Below are positions 1 through 12,200 of a stretch of DNA of 64,000 bases, piece after piece. The translations under genes were made by a program, and so were the position numbers. This DNA comes from Mesorhabditis belari (lineage: Eukaryota > Nematoda > Chromadorea > Rhabditida > Rhabditidae): the NCBI GenBank assembly GCA_958450365.1, contig CAUEEP010000880.1, positions 248,001 to 312,000 on the forward strand. Reading direction: 5' to 3'. The number at the start of each line of letters is the position of its first letter. The first letter of the stretch is position 1. The notes under the pieces are model-generated. The model was not told the origin of the DNA. It saw nothing but the letters and a program-made list of their open reading frames with translations, and ran no database searches.

Positions 1-898
1 GTTGACCTTGCTCTTTAGCAGATTTGTACCACGAGCAAGCCATTGGCAAGATTGCAACTTGCTCCACTTTTAGATATTATAAAGGAGGTTGGTAGAGTGG
101 TTAAAGCGCCGGTCTCGAGACCGGAGCAATTCTCTTGCCCTGAGCAAAACAAAACCGAATTCTCTCTGATCCAGTTTTGGCAACATTTTCCTAGTTTTTT
201 TCTATGTATTGCAAAAGAAAAAACAATAAGCGTGAGTTAAGTTTTCAGTACGAAATTTCAGACAGGCCCGGGGGCCAGCGATTGGGCTTGGATGGACGGG
301 TCTCGCTGGGATTATTCGATGTGGGCCGCCCAACAACCTGACAACTCAAAGGGCAACGAATTCTGTTTACAGGTCGAACAGAACGGCTTCCATTGCATAG
401 CTCAGTATTCTTTGAATGTCAGGCTTTGGGGAAATAGTATCGAATTTGGTCTAGTATCCAAGTTAGATCCGATCCATGAAACGAGAATTTTCACTGATTT
501 ACTCCAATGCCCTGAAAAATGCTGTCTTTCGGGGAAAATTAAGCACCAGCTATAGTTTCTTGGTGTTTATATGTCGTAGACGATTATGAATCAAATGGTT
601 TTGTTAGCGAAAATCATAATCGGCTTACTTCACCGTGTCTTTTGCGCGTGTATGTAGAATTATTTTAATTGTTTAATTCTGTTACTCAGAATCGGCTACA
701 AAATATAGATTCGATTTTTTTTATTGGAGTACTTGAATGACTGCGATTTGAGCATTTGGGTACGATAACCCTCCCATTTTGCAGATCTACAACGATCCGA
801 TCAAAAAAGTGGACGCTGGACAAGTGGGCAAATGGAACGATATCCCCTGTTCGACGTGGTTCCGAGCGGCCGCGTGCAAAAGAGCGGCTGACTATTAG
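1..898 (+). CDS. C-type lectin domain gene, 3' part
   Basis: Secreted or surface carbohydrate-recognition-type protein; only the 3' end is in the window. The exon after the acceptor ending at 262 encodes DWAWMDGSRWDYSMW and QPDN, the classic long-loop part of a C-type lectin domain. It ends at a donor at 372/373. The last exon runs 785-898 and encodes GKWNDIPC followed by an AACK motif and a stop, which is the usual end of the domain. An exon at about 15-75 with ICTTSK and LARLQLA may be the preceding part (C...LA.L), less certain. Intron 373-784 is unusually long for this domain, and a tRNA-like sequence lies upstream at about 85-150. No start codon or signal peptide is visible. The domain call is firm; the ligand is unknown. 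Confidence 0.75.
85..150 (+). repeat. tRNA-like sequence in lectin intron
   Basis: Contains a tRNA A-box-like stretch (TGGTAGAGTGGTTAAAGC) followed by a perfect 16-base palindrome centred on CTCGAG where an anticodon arm would lie. No convincing B box or acceptor stem follows. I read it as a degenerate tRNA-derived fragment, not a working tRNA. Confidence 0.35.
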
Positions 899-970
899 AA
901 AAGACAGAAAAATGGGATTATGCTTTTGCTATAGATGTTGGCATATTCTGTACATACCATTGTTGTTGTA

Positions 971-1554
971 TTAGGTTGATGCATAAGTCTTTTCGTTTTT
1001 TTCGTACTTCTGTTAAAAAGTGACAAATTCACCAATTAATCTATAGTTTGCTCTATAAAAAAAGTGTTTTTTTGTTCAATTTCCATCTTTTTAGGCTTAT
1101 AAAGTTTAGTTTGCTCTATAAAAAAAGTGTTTTTTTGTTCAATTTCCATCTTTTTAAATCAATTTCGGTTCACTTTCAAGCAAATTCGAGAGTGAAAAAC
1201 GCCTTTTTCGTAAAAATCTATAAAAAACTCTACGGAAAAATTGGCTGAATGAATTTCTCTGAAATTTTGGCGAAATATCAAACTTTTTTTTCTCTATCTT
1301 TTATCTATTGACACGAAGATAGGTTTTCTTTAGCTAAGGTGTCTAAACCGCATCATCGAGTTAGCCCTTTTTGACTACCCGACTTCATACTCTCAAGAAA
1401 ATCCAGGCATAAAATATTTTTAAACCCCTTTTTAATGTTATTTTGCAGAAAAATAATTGGTCTTTCTAATGAAATCAACCGTAGTTTAATTGGTGCATTT
1501 GTTGGCTTGAAACGGCAGACGAAAAGGAACGAAAAGACTTATGCATCAACCTAA
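971..1554. mobile_element. MITE-A copy 1 (mariner-type ends)
   Basis: Terminal inverted repeats begin TTAGGTTGATGCATAAGTC and the element is flanked by TA on both sides (969-970 and 1555-1556), the target duplication of Tc1/mariner elements. It encodes no transposase. It differs from the copy at 10774-11292 mainly by a direct internal duplication of about 60 bases near 1050-1160. The near identity of the copies suggests recent movement. Confidence 0.85.
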
Positions 1555-1560
1555 TATATA

Positions 1561-2135
1561 CTGGGTGACCGCAAAGGATAGCGACAACTTTTTGGAAAAG
1601 TATCTGACATGTGCCTAATTTATTTTTAAAGTGTCAAGTGTTATATAGAGAATTGTAGTCCTAATTCTCGGCAACATTTATCTACCAAAAACTTCCGGAT
1701 TCGACTAATAAAACTCATTTAACAAGCGCTTGAATGAGCCTCGACATCTCTCCGGCGAATCTGTCATTGTGAGAGCTTGACATCAACTTAACTTTTGGTT
1801 ATGCCAGTTTAGCTAAAACAGTTCAGTGTGATTCTTAATGTTATTAAGCGATATTAAACGTTATTTTTGGATTGAAGAAATATTGAAAAGCTTTTCTTAA
1901 CAATTTTTAATAGGGAAAATCAGTCAAATGACAGATCTGCCAGTGAGATGTTGATTAGCGCTCATTCAAGCGCTTGCTAAATGAGCTGTATAAGTCCAAT
2001 TGGGAAATTTTTGGTGGATAAATGTTGTGGAGAATTAGGGCTACAATTCTCTACATAAAACTTGCCACTTTTTAAATAAAGACATCTCCCAGCTATTTTT
2101 TCAAAAAGTTGTCGCTATAATTCGCGGTCACCCTG
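1561..2135. mobile_element. MITE-B copy 1
   Basis: Terminal inverted repeats start CTGGGTGACCGC and end GCGGTCACCCTG, flanked by TA. Subterminal inverted segments include GACAACTTTTTGGAAAAG. Another inverted pair contains AATGAGC next to AGCGCTTG. It lies six bases from MITE-A copy 1. A related, shorter copy is at 16921-17252. No coding capacity. Confidence 0.75.
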
Positions 2136-2526
2136 TATGCATTGCATCCGAATTGGAATTTCGTCTGATTTGGAAGAACACAATTCTTATTTTCAATAAG
2201 TTTTGCTAAATTATTGAATGCTTATGAACCATTCATGTTTTTTGGATTAAAACTGATCAAAACTGATTTTCAACTAAAAATGGCGGGGGAAACCGTGTTT
2301 TTTTCCAAATCGGGCGTCCGCTTTTGACTCATTTCAAACATAAAACTTCTAAGCCTAATTTTCGTTATCTTAGACATTTCAAACATAAAAATTATACTTT
2401 ACAGAAAAAAAAGCAATAAAAAAACATGCCATTTTAGGCTATTTTGTTCAAATTTCTTATCAAAAACGCTCTCTTTCCTTTCAATAACCTCTTTATCAGT
2501 TTTACTTTTCCCATTTCCAATTTCGA
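2136..2526. other. Gene-poor stretch before F-box gene
   Basis: AT-rich, with a short repeated phrase around TTTCAAACATAAAA at about 2333 and 2378. Probably contains the promoter of the downstream gene. I see no RNA gene or repeat with clear ends. Confidence 0.4.
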
Positions 2527-2565
2527 TTGATTCTTTCCAAACTTTTCCTTCTTTTTTTCAACAAA

Positions 2566-3675
2566 ATGCTCCCATTTTCCATTTCGACTCTTCCAAAAGA
2601 AATACAAATTTCTATCCTCGAATCGGTCGCATTTCATGATTCTTGGAAACTGGCGAAAACAAACAAATATTTACACCAATTTTACACAATTAACGGCTTT
2701 ATAGCTAAGAAGAAAATCGATAAACTGGTGATTTCGTTCTTCGGAAAGGGAAAATCGCGGAGAATTTGCGTCGATTTGACGACGAATCGATTGGATCGGC
2801 TGAGCCTTGCACAAAAAGGCGACCTCTTCGTGGTGGCCAACTTTCGTGGCGTATTTTTTGAGGGGGAACGCGAAACGGATCGCACAATTCCCCGAATCAT
2901 GCACACCCTATGGCCGGCGTGCAAAACGGTGGAGCTACTGTTTTTAAGTGAACGTTCTTTTACTCGGGAAATTTCCCGCTTTCTCGCAAATATTCAACGG
3001 GTTTCCAACTTTCGAATCAACTTTATACACCAAGGACTCTCGTCGTCGAATCCATTGATTCTCGAAACACTTCTCAAAGATTGGTGCCCTATTTTGGAGG
3101 GATCTCTTTCATTAAATCTCCCACAAAACGACGCGAAATCAATATCTGCAATCGACAAACTTTCGACCACCCTTTCGCACTTTCATTTTGAGAAATTCCC
3201 ACCAAATCTGCGAATTCTCTCAAATATTCGCGCGAACTTTTACACAATCGGCTGCTCAGAATTCTGGAACAATCGACTTTCCGCTACAATCGGCCAATTG
3301 TTGACTGGGTTGCTTTCTAAATGTCGTCCAATTACAGTAATCCTCTATCATCGATTCAGCGCATGGGCCGATTGCTCTCCAAAACAATACTGGGAATATA
3401 CAATCAAAAAATTGAATTCACTTGTGGATGGAGATCAGATGAAAATTGAAATGGATGAAATACGAGATTCGGTAGAACTCTTGCCATTCCACCACTTAGA
3501 GAATAGACTCCAGAATCAACAATTTGCATTCATTGATCTCTTTGCTCAACCAACAAAATTTCTGGCACATTTTCAATGTAACAACATTCTGATAATTGCG
3601 AGGATTCATCGCTGTTCCGATGAGTCCAATTCTTTTCAAATCCAATTCATTTTTCAAGCTCGCTTGTTTCGGTAA
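2566..3675 (+). CDS. F-box domain protein, single exon
   Basis: Open reading frame of about 370 residues without introns. Near the N terminus (roughly residues 8-45 from the second Met) the pattern LPKEIQISILE ... DSWKLAKTNKYLHQF fits an F-box, which recruits SKP1/cullin ubiquitin ligases. The rest is a divergent Leu/Ile-rich region with no motif I can name, as in nematode F-box families where the C-terminal part binds substrates. An in-frame upstream ATG at 2527 is possible; 2566 puts the F-box in the usual place. The stop codon overlaps an AATAAA (3674-3679), suggesting a very short 3' UTR. Absence of introns fits a fast-evolving or retrocopied family member. F-box assignment moderate; substrate unknown. 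Confidence 0.65.
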   Translation: MLPFSISTLPKEIQISILESVAFHDSWKLAKTNKYLHQFYTINGFIAKKKIDKLVISFFGKGKSRRICVDLTTNRLDRLSLAQKGDLFVVANFRGVFFEGERETDRTIPRIMHTLWPACKTVELLFLSERSFTREISRFLANIQRVSNFRINFIHQGLSSSNPLILETLLKDWCPILEGSLSLNLPQNDAKSISAIDKLSTTLSHFHFEKFPPNLRILSNIRANFYTIGCSEFWNNRLSATIGQLLTGLLSKCRPITVILYHRFSAWADCSPKQYWEYTIKKLNSLVDGDQMKIEMDEIRDSVELLPFHHLENRLQNQQFAFIDLFAQPTKFLAHFQCNNILIIARIHRCSDESNSFQIQFIFQARLFR

Positions 3676-3859
3676 TAAATTTTACGGTTTTTATGTTTAA
3701 AGATTACAAATCACATCAAGAATGTTGCCAAAGAGCACAAAATACCAAATATCAAACCAGGTTTTTCTATTTTTTTTGTGTGCTTTTCAAACACAATCAT
3801 TGACATTCCCTGACATTCTGATAGTATTCAAAAAACAACTTTCCAATCAAAACTGGAAA

Positions 3860-4110
3860 AGCAAAAGTTTTTCCCGGAGTGGATCCGAAACTGCGGCAAA
3901 AAAGAAAAAAGAAAATCGGGTACGCCGCACTTATCACTACGCCATAGAGGGTCGGAAAAGAGCCTTTATAAGCCCGTGGCACGATTTCCCGTGTAGACAC
4001 CAAAACTTTAGACAGTTTTTCTTTAGACGTTAGACAGTTTTTCTCGCGTGTTTTTGAATATCGGCAAAAACTGAATACAGCATCGGATTCCCTGTGTCTG
4101 ATAGGTGTTT
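3860..4110 (-). repeat. tRNA-like locus 1 with conserved 5' flank
   Basis: On the minus strand, an A-box-like stretch (TGGCGTAGTGATAAGTGCG, about 3945-3920) is followed by a B-box-like AGTTTCGGATCCACTCC near 3890-3870. About 20-30 bases upstream is CTTATAAAGG, TATA-like. Further upstream a 50-base segment containing GAATCCGATGCTGTATT is shared with the locus at 4500-4770. Either a degenerate tRNA gene duplicate or a SINE. Confidence 0.45.
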
Positions 4111-4504
4111 GCATCTCAACGGCGTCAAAATATGCTACGGCCATTTTATGGCATCCCTTTGTTAGAAGGAGTATCGTCTCCACCCCAATCAGTATCTTCC
4201 TCGATCTCTTCGATCTCTTCTTCCTCACTATGTTCAAATTCACCTCTTAAAGAATTCACCTATTGTAGCCTCTTAAAGAATGCTTGCTAACCGGCGACCC
4301 AACTTCTTTTCTGCACGTGTGGCTTTTGAGAGATCAGGAGAGCCGGCAAAAGTTATATTTTGCAGGTCAACAATTTCGGGAGTAATGGAGCTCATCTAAA
4401 GGAAAACATTCAAATCTTATATGTTCAAAAAGAAAAAAGGACTTAGAAAAGCTGAAAGCAAACACTTTAAGAACTCTAAAAAATGTTCTGCGGAAGTTTT
4501 ACAA

Positions 4505-4770
4505 AGCAAAAAGTAGGGCGGCAAGAGGAATCGAACCAGGGAACAAAGATTGAACCGGTTTGACCTAACGCACTATCCCCTAGACCGCTACTGCTTTTCT
4601 TCCTTTCGCACCCTCTTATAGGTGAGGTGAAAGTTTGAAATGGCCGAAATTGGAAAGGTGAAATGGCCAAAACTTCGCATGCATCTTCTCGAAAACCAGG
4701 GCCTGTGGGCAAAAATCAATACAGCATCGGATTCATCATGTCCGATAGACGTTTGCATCTCATCGCCGTT
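4505..4770 (-). repeat. tRNA-like locus 2 with conserved 5' flank
   Basis: The minus strand has an A-box-like AGCGGTCTAGGGGATAGTG and a good B box, GGTTCGATTCC (about 4543-4530). A CCTATAAGAGG box lies just upstream, and the same GAATCCGATGCTGTATT flank as locus 1 lies further out. Cloverleaf pairing of the acceptor arm is poor, so I do not call a functional tRNA. Confidence 0.45.
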
Positions 4771-4829
4771 TAAAACCCTTACATTCTCTTTGGAACTTTC
4801 TCTTGTTAGTTGACAAGCTTTCACAGTTT

Positions 4830-6290
4830 TGACTTAAATCGAAGTCTCTCAAGTCCCTGTCTCTCAAGATTGCATAAAGCAGAAAAGCCAAAGCAACATC
4901 ATAAAAATTATCTTCACTATTAAATTATACTATAGGAAAAAAATGTATTACATTTTCAGCGTTCAATAATTGATTGTCGATATGATATCGGCTTTTAAGT
5001 CTGTTTCTGTAAATACATCAAAGCCGTGTTCTCGGCGATTGTCTCCTTTTCGTCGAGAACGGAGAGATCCGGCTGATTCGAGGTCTGATGCTTTAGGATC
5101 ACGATCTGAAACAACATCTGAAAAAATTAGAATACATTAACACCTGTAAATGCTAATAATTTCTTAAGATATTTATTAGGTTAGCACATAAATTTTTATC
5201 GTTTTTATTTTTAAAGTTTTTCAAATAAATTCTGCAAGCTTATCCCAAGTTTAATATACCATTTGAAAGCTCTAATCTTATTCTATAAAATGGCATCGAC
5301 AAAAGTTTTTTTTCCGTTGAGTTTCAAAAATTTTATGATTAAAAGAAAATGAAGTGTGGAAGCTGAAAAAATAGAACTGAAATGGTTTATTTCTGAAATG
5401 GTATGAACTGAAATGGTTTATTTCGGTATTTTAGCCGCTTATTTCAAGTCTCCATAAATAATTTACGAACAAACGGTCACCACAAGCACCCATTTGAAAA
5501 AGATTTTCAAGATAAACATTCGAAATTCGGCTATAATCGGAATGTTCTCTTTTTTTAAAATAATTTTATGGTCTTGAATTGAATGATTTACATTTTGAAG
5601 AATAATTAGACAATAATTAGAGTCAAATAAAGAAATACAATCAGAAAATGAAAAGAATTGTCAATCTTCTTTCTTCTTTCTTTTCTCTCTTCATCGCTTG
5701 GCAAAAATGATCACTTTTTGAGTGGATTGCATAAGGGAAAATTGGTCATTCTTGTTCAGTTAATGAGTCAATTTTTGGGGAAACAAATTAACAAAAAATA
5801 GGTGCAGAAAAATGGCATTTTTGTCTCGATAAAGACTTAATATGTTTCAACAATCAAATACTACAAATTCCGTTGAACAAAACGTGGCCATTTCAACAAA
5901 AATCCCTAGCTAGCTCCATAACTTTTTCCAGAGAAATCTCTTTTTCCAGATATTTCTCAAATCTGATGATAAATTTGAATTCTGAATTGATTTTTGCACT
6001 ATATAGGAAAGATTAGAGGAAATTTATCGCTTTTGGCAAAAGTTATGGAGTCAGTTATGGAGTTATGGACTTTTTAGTGAAACGGCATGCAACCATGTGA
6101 CGTACTTAACAGAGTTTTCGGAACCGTTTTTCTGTTTCTTTTTTTCAGCTATGCAAAATTCAAAGAGTACTTTTTGAATATTTGTTTTTTGACACTTTCA
6201 GCACAAGTGGAAGAGTGGGTGGATGTGGAGGGGTAAACTAGGAATTGGGTTTCGAGTGAACGAGTTATTCCATTCTATTTGATTTGACGG
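4830..6290. other. Intergenic region upstream of LGIC-1
   Basis: AT-rich, with no open frame of coding character on either strand. There is a small tandem repeat of GAACTGAAATGGTTTATTTC at about 5375-5430. Presumably holds the LGIC-1 promoter; no motif recognised. Confidence 0.35.
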
Positions 6291-6291
6291 G

Positions 6292-9200
6292 ATGTCCGAC
6301 TTTAAGGCTTTTTTGTTCATATTCTTTTTCTCGAAATCAATCGTTTCTATAGAGGACTATGGAGGATTCTACTCTTCAGGTATCTTGCACGTTTTAAGAG
6401 CCAAAAACTTCAACATTATCAGCCCAACTATTGAGCCCGGTTTCACCACCATTTTACGACGGTGTCGCAAAGTTAGGGCACTGTTATAAGCCTTTTCTTG
6501 CGACACGGTTGTAACAATTACTTTTTTTTACTCGGAAAGTCTATAACACTGTCGTAATTGTGTTATGACAGTGTTATAAACTTTCCGAGTTACAATACTC
6601 TCGTAACTTTACGACACCATTTCATCACCAAGTTACGACACCTAATTTGCATGATTACTTAAATTAATATGCATTTTTTCCATTCACTTTTAATCTAGCT
6701 TTACTTCTCGAAAGATGTTTCACTCTTCTCGCGAACTGTTGGCTTTTTGATAGAATGAAAACGATAGAATTTATTCCAAACAATTCTAAAAGATATTTTT
6801 GGTTTTTCCCGTCGGACCACGTTGTTTTTTTTGTCGTATTTTCTCGAGGTATATACTGTCAGAAAGGGTATAAATTCCAAAAACCAAATTTGTTTTGACT
6901 GACTTTTCTTCTAGCTTAAAATAGTAGCGTTTTTCCATTACGAGAGTAGCCCTTGAGGTGTCAAAAAAAATTTACGACGTTCAAAAAAATTTACGACGGC
7001 TGTCGTAAATTGGTGGTAATAAGTTTCATAAAATGGCGATGAAGTTGTGTCGTAAGGAGTTACGACCGCGTCATAAGTGGTGATCAAATCGGGCCCTGTA
7101 CTTTTGGCACATTGGTTACTGAATTCAGGTATCACAACCAATGATTTCCTCGTCTTTAAAATGCAACAGTAGGAGACAGTAATGCAACGAAATCCCGTAA
7201 ACTCTTTAAAATGATGCCATGGTTGACAGAAACGACAAAAGAAGATTTTTTTCAATCTTTACGATCCTCCCAAAATGAGGGCTACATGCTGAACTCAAAC
7301 CTTATATGCTAAAAGTCTCGCGATTGAAAGTCCACAGCAAAAACTGGTGAAAAAATCTGGAATCTACACTGCCGTTTACATAAGATAGATACAGTTTGGG
7401 TTTTAAAATCCTACGTAACTTAGGCCTTTCCCTGTTTAAAGCGTTCTGTTCGAAAAAGAGCTGAACTTTCACTTTGGGCCATTAAAGAAACCTACTCGAA
7501 CTACTCCCGTAAAATGGCCAATCTCTACAATGAGCTCTTCAACGACAGACATTACAATCGAGAGCTGTCGCCAGTTTTTGAGGGAAAACGCAATTTCTCA
7601 GGTTAAACAGCGGGGTTCTGAGAAAAAGTTTGAGAAACTATTCAGGACCATCACCCCCACCACTTCAAATCATCTTCGTCTTGGACTATTTGCAAATTTT
7701 CGGCCTAGTTTGCCATATTTGGTGGTGTTTTTCTATCAAAACCTTTAGGATGCTCAAAGCCAACTGCTCAGCACATGTATTCAACTTAGAATCGTGGGTT
7801 CTTTTCCTTCTTTTTTTGACATTTCACCTTCTATCCCTTTTCTTCTTCAATCTTTTTATTATCTCATTGGTTTTGACTCAGAAGACTTGTAAGCTGTAAG
7901 AAGCTTCGACTTTCTTGTTGGCAGCTCGGTGGTAAGAGCTTTTGCCCGGTAAGCGAAAGGCCGAAGGTTCAATTCGCTCTTATAGTTTGAAGATTTCTTT
8001 GCAATTTTCCCTTCTTTATTCTTCCCTTTCGTGATTATTACCATGAAAAACAATGAACGAGAAAAGCTTTCAGAGTTGGCTTGATCCTCGTCTCTCGTGG
8101 GATCCCGCAAATCATGATGGGATCGAGCAGTTGCACGTGCTCGCTGACACTATTTGGATCCCAGACGCGCAGTTTGGCAGTGTGTGAGTTGATGAAAGAG
8201 GAGAAAACTAGTAATTATTCTTACAAAGTTGACCTTCTTTGAGTTCTCATATAAAAGCGGACAGACTAAATACGTAAAAGCACAAGTTTTAGAGAAGAGC
8301 ACACCTTTTAGAAAAACAAAAATAATCTATCGAAATAAGTTGTATGCAAATCCGATTAGCGTTCAGTAAAACGCTCGACGACATGTCGCCGGGATTGAAC
8401 AAAGCGGTGAAGGTGACAAGTGATGGATGGGTGGAAACGGTGACCCCGTATTATATGGAGATCGCGTGTCAGATTACGGTCAGTCATAGTGGACGAAGAA
8501 ACCACCCATAGAACTTACTAAACTTAGTGAAGCAAAATCGTAACGAAAACGAGTATTGTTGTTAGATAAACCTTGACAAACGGTCAGTGTTAAAGAGCGG
8601 CGGCGCTTTAGGGCCGGCTTTCAATGAAAATTTCTATAATATCGCATGTAAGTTCAAGTGTTTTAAAAGCCAAAGGTCAAAATAAGCCTTGCAACAATAA
8701 AAACGATCCGGCTCAAGCCCATTGATGCTTCATTTATTGGTAAAAATCATGTAATCATTGAAATTTGAGACACTTTAGTCTTTTACAAGTTTTATTATAA
8801 AGACACGTCTACTAATGCGGACAGAACTTTTAGAACCCACCATGTACAGTGGAGCAATGAGTGGAGAATATCTCATTCCTTTTCCTATTTCAATTTTTCA
8901 TTTTCATCTTTTGTTTTTCGAAAGATTATTTCAGATCTCCTCGTTTCCCTTTGACAATCAATCCTGTGAATTGCCGCTCTTATCGTTTTCCTATGCGAGG
9001 TCATTCACAACATTTTCATAGCAAAACCATTTCTAGTTCGTTGATTGCAACAAATGGATCCGTCGGCCAACGAGTTGGCGCTCAATTGTCGGCGCGTTCA
9101 ATCGTAATCTTTTGATTATCTGCAAGTTCACTGACTTTTCAGGGAAACGGTGAATGGGAGTGCACGGGCATCGATCAGCTAGTCATAGAGCAGGGCGGAG

Positions 9201-12200
9201 TTCAATTGGTGGGTCAATTCTTGATGATCCTTAAAAAGTGACCACTTTTTCAAGGAATATGACAATTAGGCATGGCTATCGGATCAGATACTTCCGATTC
9301 GGTAAATACACGAACCGGATGCATGGATCTAATCGGATTGAATCGGATCGAATTGAATCGAATCAGATCGAATCGGATCCAATCGATGCAATACAATAGA
9401 AAATCGAATTCTAGACCGATTTCCGATGAAATCTGCTAAATCTAAATGCTAAATAAAATCAAGAAAAGTGACAGCAAATTTCCGTAACTGTACTATAGAC
9501 GTTTGGGGTCAAAAGCCTTCAAACCATTTGTTTTACAGTTCTGCTTCTATATCAACCTGAAACGAGTGCCGAACTACTATGTCTATGTGATCGCTGTCCC
9601 ATGCTTTGTGATGACGTTCTTGTCGATTCTGGGCATGTTCTGGAAGAGGAACAACGAGTCAAAGCATTTGGATCGGGTAAGGGGAAAACTGTTCCATAAA
9701 AACATGAAAACTCGATTCTAGCTACTGATCGGTTTGACGAGTCTCATCTCGATGACTCTCTTGCTCGATCTCCTCTCAAATGCCATCCCAAAAACATCGG
9801 TTTTCCCTTTACTCGGTGAGTGGAGGCTCTTTAGTAGACATGGTTATCGGATCAGATATATTCGGTAAGATAAGCCGGCCAATTGAATGCATCCAATTCA
9901 ATTTGATCTAATGGGCTCGACGAATCGGATACGTCCGATCCGATCCGATGTGTCCGACCTATCGGACGTATTCGATCCGATCCGATTTAAAAGTTTTCCG
10001 AAGTTCTGAAGAAAACTTGCAGTTTCATCCGATCCGATTTGATCCGATTTGATCTGATCCGTTCCGATAATTTGTGCATCGGATACATCCGATCTGATCC
10101 GATCCAATTCTAGAACGCGAAATTTCGGTCTCTGCTTGAGACTTTGGGGAAAATCGAGTTTACATCAATACGTTTTTTACACAGACTATCAATTAAATTC
10201 GTTTTGAAATTGATAAGAAAGTAGCACTGAGAGTTCATCTTGTAATTCTGAATTCAGAAAATCAAATCAAATCAAAAAATTCAAAAATCAGAATTCATCT
10301 GTTTCGCTTGTTTCGAAACAGATGCTTTTCGCACCTGTTTCGCAATACATGTCTTGTAAAGAGTGAATTTGTGTAGCTACTATTGCAAAAATTAGCGTTT
10401 CTTTGATAAGGCGTGATATACTCATTCATTTTAATTGCTAAAGCATGGAGCTAGCGCCGTTTTGCCTAGGAAACTCTTTGATGATCTTTGCAACTGCCAA
10501 TTCAACATGCAAATACTCTGCTAATTCATAAAGATCTTCTTTAGGTGTCTACGTGACTGCATGCATTGGCCTCACTTCTGTTTCATGTCTTTTGATCATC
10601 GTTTGGCCTGCAAAAGACCTCCGAAAATCGTTGATGGAAAGGGAAAAGAAGATGGAATCGGCCGCCGAGCAAAACCTATCCAAAAGGTTGGTCTATTCTC
10701 ATTCGAGCTTTGTGGCAAGGCTCGAGTCTTGTTGGGCAGGCGTCGACGGTGGCGCGCAGCGAGGGTATATCTATTAGGTTGATGCATAAGTCTTTTCGTT
10801 TTTTTCGTACTTCTGTTAAAAAGTAACAAATTCACCAATTAATCTATAGTTTGCTCTATAAAAAAAGTGTTTTTTTGTTCAATTTCCATCTTTTTAAATC
10901 AATTTCGGTTCACTTTCAAGCAAATTCGAGAGTGAAAAACGCCTTTTTCGTAAAAATCTATAAAAAACTCTACGGAAAAATTGGCTGAATGAATTTCTCT
11001 GAAATTTTGGCGAAATATCAAACTTTTTTTCTCTATCTTTTATCTATTGACACGAAGATAGGGTTTCTTTAGCTAAGGTGTCTAAACCGCATCATCGAGT
11101 TAGCCCTTTTTGACTACCCGACTTCATACTCTCAAGAAAATCCAGGCATAAAATATTTTTAAACCCGTTTTAATGTTATTTTGCAGAAAAATAATTGGTT
11201 TTTCTAATGAAATCAACCGTAGTTTAATTGGTGCATTTGTTGGCTTGAAACGGCAGACGAAAAGGAACGAAAAGACTTTTGCATCAACCTAATAGCTCAT
11301 CCCATGCCTTGATGAGCACTTTCTTCAAAGAATCAATGTTTTTGTGGGGTTTCTGGCATGCCTTTGCTTCAAGAACAGATCAAACCGATAAATCATTATT
11401 TTATATTAGAAAAAAACATTATTTTATATTTGTAAATGATAAAAAACAAAGAAAAGCTGGGAGTAAATAAACAAAATCGAAAGATATCTCTACTTGTTTT
11501 AGTCGCGCGCTAGTATGGGTAATTTTAAGGCACCCTGTATTCTTTGTATCTACCCTTCCAACAAAGAAACAACAACAGAGAAACAAAGACCCTTATCAAG
11601 AAGTAAAAGTTGATTTAAAAAAGAGAAATTGATCAGATGTTCAGAAAGGTTTCTGAGTGAAAATTATGAAAACAGCCGAAAAATCAATCTAAAATGCCTG
11701 AATTTCCATTAATTCGAATACGGACGTCTGGAGCCGATCAAAAAATAAGTTTAGTTTGTAAATAGACGTCCGAATCTGATCCAGACGTTCAGATCGGATC
11801 CCGGATGTTCGTTTACGAACTTAAGAGTTTAGTTCGTAAACGGAAACGGATCCGATCTGAATTTTAGTTCGTAAACGGACGGATCCTATCTGAACATTCG
11901 TTCGTAAACGGACGGACCCGATCTGAACGTTAGTTCGTATACGGACGCAACTTATTTATGTATAGTAAATTAATTTAAACTTGAAATATTATAGAAAAGC
12001 TTTAAATTTTCTAATAAATCAATCAAAATCGGAATCCCAGAGACAAAAAAACCCCCTAGAAATTATTTAGGGTCTTAAAAAACACTAAGCTAGCACTTGT
12101 CTTCTACACGACTCTGTGCCATGGGTTGTGAGCCTTTAGATTGAGTAACTTTTCTCTAAAATGTGAATATTTTATCAATAGGCTATCTATGATCACCATT

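Noticed and set aside
3797..4243. Minus-strand frame of 148 codons
   Set aside because: Runs through the tRNA-like repeat and its shared flank; the translation has no family features or splice context.
4505..4610. Functional tRNA on the minus strand
   Set aside because: B box is good, but no 7-bp acceptor stem can be formed with the sequence before the A box.
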